From assembly GCA_013696835.1 (NCBI GenBank), contig JACCXV010000111.1, positions 1 to 8,815 on the forward strand: 8,815 nt of DNA, read 5' to 3'. A program made the position numbers and the translations under genes. Positions 7,021-8,815 of this stretch are shown here, one piece after another. The notes beneath the pieces are model-generated. The model ran no database searches. It was not told the DNA's origin and saw only the letters and a list, made by a program, of their open reading frames with translations. How positions within the stretch are numbered: position 1 is the stretch's first letter; the number at the start of each line of letters is the position of its first letter. The stretch is from Gemmatimonadota bacterium. GTDB taxonomy: Bacteria > Gemmatimonadota > Gemmatimonadetes > JACCXV01.

Positions 7021-7404
7021 GTGTCGCGCATTCGCTTCGACCACTGCGTCATCCACGTGAGCGACTGGACGCGCTCGAATGCCTTCTATCGTGACGTGCT
7101 GGGGGCGGAGCTGGTGGAGAGCTCGCCGGGCACCTGGTTCTACCGCTTCGGCGACGTCCAGCTCAACTGCCACGGGCCCGGGGTGAAGGTCTCGCCGCTG
7201 GCGCGGCAGCCGGTGGCGCCGGGAAACAGCGATCTCTGCTGGACCTGGTCGGGGACGATCGACGACGCGGTCGAACACCTGCACCGGCACGGCGTCGTCG
7301 TGGAGGAGGGGCCTGTCGCTCGGAAGGGTGTGCGCGGACCGGGCACGAGCGTCTACTTTCGCGACCCCGACGGCAGCCTGCTGGAGTTCATCACGTATGG
7401 CTGA
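7021..7404 (+). CDS. VOC superfamily (glyoxalase/GLOD5-like) protein
   Basis: This 127-residue protein belongs to the vicinal oxygen chelate superfamily, which includes glyoxalase I, extradiol dioxygenases and bleomycin or fosfomycin resistance proteins. Two beta-alpha-beta-beta-beta units are visible. The first starts with FDHCVIHVSD (6-15) and FYRDVLGAELV (22-32). The second covers SDLCWTW (70-76) and ends with TSVYFRDPDGSLLEF (109-123). His8 and Glu122 are the likely metal ligands at the two ends of the fold; His51 is near the usual second-strand ligand. The position where many relatives carry His reads Asp71. The pattern EEGPVARKGVRGPGTS (95-110) resembles the GLOD5-like subgroup, whose substrate is not established. 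The GTG start follows AGGAG (7011-7015) at 5 nt; the nearby ATG at 7008 is out of frame. It overlaps the ruvB start by 8 nt and sits between ruvA and ruvB. Confidence 0.88.
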   Translation: MSRIRFDHCVIHVSDWTRSNAFYRDVLGAELVESSPGTWFYRFGDVQLNCHGPGVKVSPLARQPVAPGNSDLCWTWSGTIDDAVEHLHRHGVVVEEGPVARKGVRGPGTSVYFRDPDGSLLEFITYG

Positions 7405-8524
7405 TCCGGCCTCACGTCCCGCTCCCGTGCACGCCGAATCCGGGATGGCGCCTCCTGCTTCGTCCCCATCCGCCGCCGAGCCCCGCCGCGGGTTCACGTC
7501 CACGCTGAAGGGACGCGCGGCGACCCAGCCGGAGCCGCGCCACGAAGAAGTCGAGCTCGAAGAGACGTTGCGGCCGGCGGCGCTGGAGGACTTCGTCGGT
7601 CAGACGCGGGTCATCGCGAACCTGCGGACCTCGCTCTCGGCCGCGCAGGCGCGCGCCGAGCCGATCGATCACTGCCTCTTCTGCGGCCCCCCGGGGCTGG
7701 GGAAGACGACGCTCGCGCACATCCTCGCGCGCGAGCTGGGCGCGCAGCTGCGGGCGACCTCCGGCCCCGCGCTCGAGAAGGCCGGCGACCTGGCGGGCCT
7801 GCTCACGAATCTGCGTCAGGGTGACATCCTCTTCATCGACGAGATCCACCGCCTGCGGCCCGTCGTCGAGGAATACCTCTACCCTGCCATGGAGGACTTC
7901 TCGCTCGACATACTCATCGACTCGGGGCCGAGCGCGCGCTCGATTCACATTCCGCTCGCGCGCTTCACGCTGGTGGGGGCGACCACGCGGCAGGGCCTAC
8001 TCACCTCGCCGCTGCGCTCGCGCTTCGGAATGGTGCACCGGCTGGACTTCTACGAGCCGGCCGAGCTGGTCGGCATCGTACAGCGGTCGGCGCGCATCCT
8101 GGGCGTTCCGCTCGAGGACGAAGCCGCACTGGAGATCGCGAGCCGATCCCGCGGCACCGCGCGGGTCGCCAACCGGCTGCTCAAGTGGGCACGCGACTTC
8201 GCGCAGGTGGAGGGCAGTGGGCGCATCGACCGCGCGCTGGCGCGTGCGGCGCTGGCGGCTCTGCAGGTGGACGAGGTGGGACTGGACGAGATGGACGGGC
8301 GCATCCTGCGGACGCTGATCGAGAAGTTCGAGGGTGGCCCCGTGGGGCTGAACACGCTCGCCGTGGCAGTGGGGGAAGACCCCGGAACCCTCGAGGAGGT
8401 GCACGAGCCGTTCCTCATCCAGCGCGGCTTCCTGCGGCGGACGCCGCGCGGAAGGGAAGCCACGCCCAGCGCCTACGCCCACCTCGGACGAAAGCCGGAG
8501 CGGACGCAGAGCACACTTTTCTGA
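7397..8524 (+). CDS. ruvB: Holliday junction branch migration ATPase RuvB
   Basis: RuvB is the hexameric AAA+ motor that pumps DNA through the RuvA-bound junction. From ATG 7397 it has 375 residues. Visible elements are Walker A GPPGLGKTT (97-105), Walker B ILFIDEIHRL (144-153), sensor 1 LVGATTRQG (192-200), SPLRSRFG with candidate arginine-finger residues (204-211), sensor 2 GTARVANRLL (253-262) and the C-terminal winged helix with RTPRGREATPSAYAHLG (348-364). Two points differ from the usual pattern. Sensor 2 reads GTAR rather than GTPR. A Pro/Ala-rich N-terminal stretch of about 48 residues precedes the conserved LRP...FVGQ region and is longer than in most RuvB proteins. An internal ATG at 7445 would shorten it by 16 residues. 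The start lies within the VOC gene (8-nt overlap), suggesting translational coupling. A hairpin follows the stop. Confidence 0.96.
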   Translation: MADPASRPAPVHAESGMAPPASSPSAAEPRRGFTSTLKGRAATQPEPRHEEVELEETLRPAALEDFVGQTRVIANLRTSLSAAQARAEPIDHCLFCGPPGLGKTTLAHILARELGAQLRATSGPALEKAGDLAGLLTNLRQGDILFIDEIHRLRPVVEEYLYPAMEDFSLDILIDSGPSARSIHIPLARFTLVGATTRQGLLTSPLRSRFGMVHRLDFYEPAELVGIVQRSARILGVPLEDEAALEIASRSRGTARVANRLLKWARDFAQVEGSGRIDRALARAALAALQVDEVGLDEMDGRILRTLIEKFEGGPVGLNTLAVAVGEDPGTLEEVHEPFLIQRGFLRRTPRGREATPSAYAHLGRKPERTQSTLF

Positions 8525-8554
8525 CGGACCGCGCCGAGAGAGCCAGGAACGCCG

Positions 8555-8587
8555 AACGCCCGGCGACCTTTTGGTCGACCGGGCGTT
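8555..8587 (+). terminator. Hairpin terminator candidate after ruvB
   Basis: The arms AACGCCCGGCGACC (8555-8568) and GGTCGACCGGGCGTT (8573-8587) pair over 14 bp with one bulged A and a TTTT loop. The hairpin lies 30 nt after the ruvB stop, between two converging genes. No U-run follows on either strand, so it is either a U-less terminator or an end-protecting hairpin for the ruvB mRNA. It could serve both strands. Confidence 0.65.
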
Positions 8588-8617
8588 GTGGCTTGCAGGT
8601 CTGGAGAGGGGTCGTGC

Positions 8618-8645
8618 GGCGGCAGGCCTTTGGGGTCTGGCCGCC
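8618..8645 (-). terminator. Second hairpin, near the stop of the minus-strand gene
   Basis: GGCGGCAGGCC (8618-8628) pairs with GGTCT plus GCCGCC (8634-8645) with one bulged G, one G-T pair and a 5-nt loop. Read on the minus strand it begins 9 nt after the stop of the converging gene, where a terminator is expected. No U-tract is present. High GC makes chance pairing more likely than for the first hairpin. Confidence 0.4.
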
Positions 8646-8654
8646 CTGGGGGGA

Positions 8655-8815
8655 TCAGCCGCGCACGTTCAGGGTGCCGCCGACGAAGCCCTCTCCCGAG
8701 ATCTGCGTGCCGTTGACGCCGAAGAGCGTGGAGGCGTTGGCGGCGTTCTCGGTCTGGCTGGTGAAGGAGACGTTGATGCCGTCGGCGAGCTCGGGCGCGT
8801 TGGGAGCGCCCTTGG
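8655..8815 (-). CDS. C-terminal tail of an unrecognised minus-strand protein
   Basis: On the minus strand one frame is open from the window edge to a TGA at 8657-8655, giving the last 52 complete residues. They are rich in Asn, Gly, Ala and Thr with few charges (for example SFTSQTENAANASTLFGVNG, then EGFVGGTLNVRG at the end) and contain no cysteine. This composition resembles secreted or surface beta-rich proteins, but I do not recognise a family. Third-position GC is high, a stop ends the frame cleanly, and a hairpin follows, all of which support a real gene converging on ruvB. The start and most of the protein lie outside the window. Confidence 0.6.
   Translation of the reverse strand, partial: KGAPNAPELADGINVSFTSQTENAANASTLFGVNGTQISGEGFVGGTLNVRG

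Overview
This 8.8 kb window is a dense, very GC-rich (about 70% by eye) bacterial chromosomal segment. Seven complete genes lie head to tail on the + strand, with a gene tail at each edge. The content is mostly core: translation, Holliday-junction processing and membrane transport. I see no transposase, integrase, tRNA, rRNA, CRISPR array or phage gene. The lineage is uncertain. High GC, a short lipoprotein with a CGDTTAPD-type mature N-terminus, and an EF-G-2 resembling the Thermus one would suit Gemmatimonadota or a neighbouring soil or sediment phylum. That is inference only.

Layout. (1) 1-204: C-terminal tail of an unrecognised protein. (2) 273-2285: OPT-family (oligopeptide/metal-chelate type) transporter whose best start is a GTG behind a strong Shine-Dalgarno, not the upstream ATG at 204. 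(3) 2365-4461: a second-type elongation factor G (EF-G-2 subfamily) with a strongly altered guanine-specificity motif. (4) 4567-5046: small hypothetical lipoprotein behind a possible promoter. (5) 5053-5799 yebC, 5813-6304 ruvC, 6301-6906 ruvA, then after a 114-nt gap a VOC/GLOD5-like protein at 7021-7404, and ruvB at 7397-8524. (6) 8525-8654: convergent intergenic region with two hairpins. (7) 8655-8815: C-terminal tail of a minus-strand gene of unknown function.

How the genes fit together. RuvA, RuvB and RuvC form the resolvasome: RuvA binds the four-way junction, RuvB hexamers drive branch migration and RuvC cuts. yebC beside ruvC is a common bacterial arrangement. Lipoprotein-yebC-ruvC-ruvA is packed with gaps of 6 and 13 nt and a 4-nt overlap, so it is probably one transcript. 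The VOC gene splits ruvA from ruvB and overlaps ruvB by 8 nt, so the two are probably translationally coupled. EF-G-2 and YebC both act on translation, but a functional link between them here is only a suggestion.

I found no clear undescribed system. The observations most worth checking are the EF-G-2 G4 motif (Ser-Met-Met-Asp where Asn-Lys-x-Asp is expected), the VOC gene inside the ruv cluster, and the uncharacterised lipoprotein at the head of the yebC-ruv operon.
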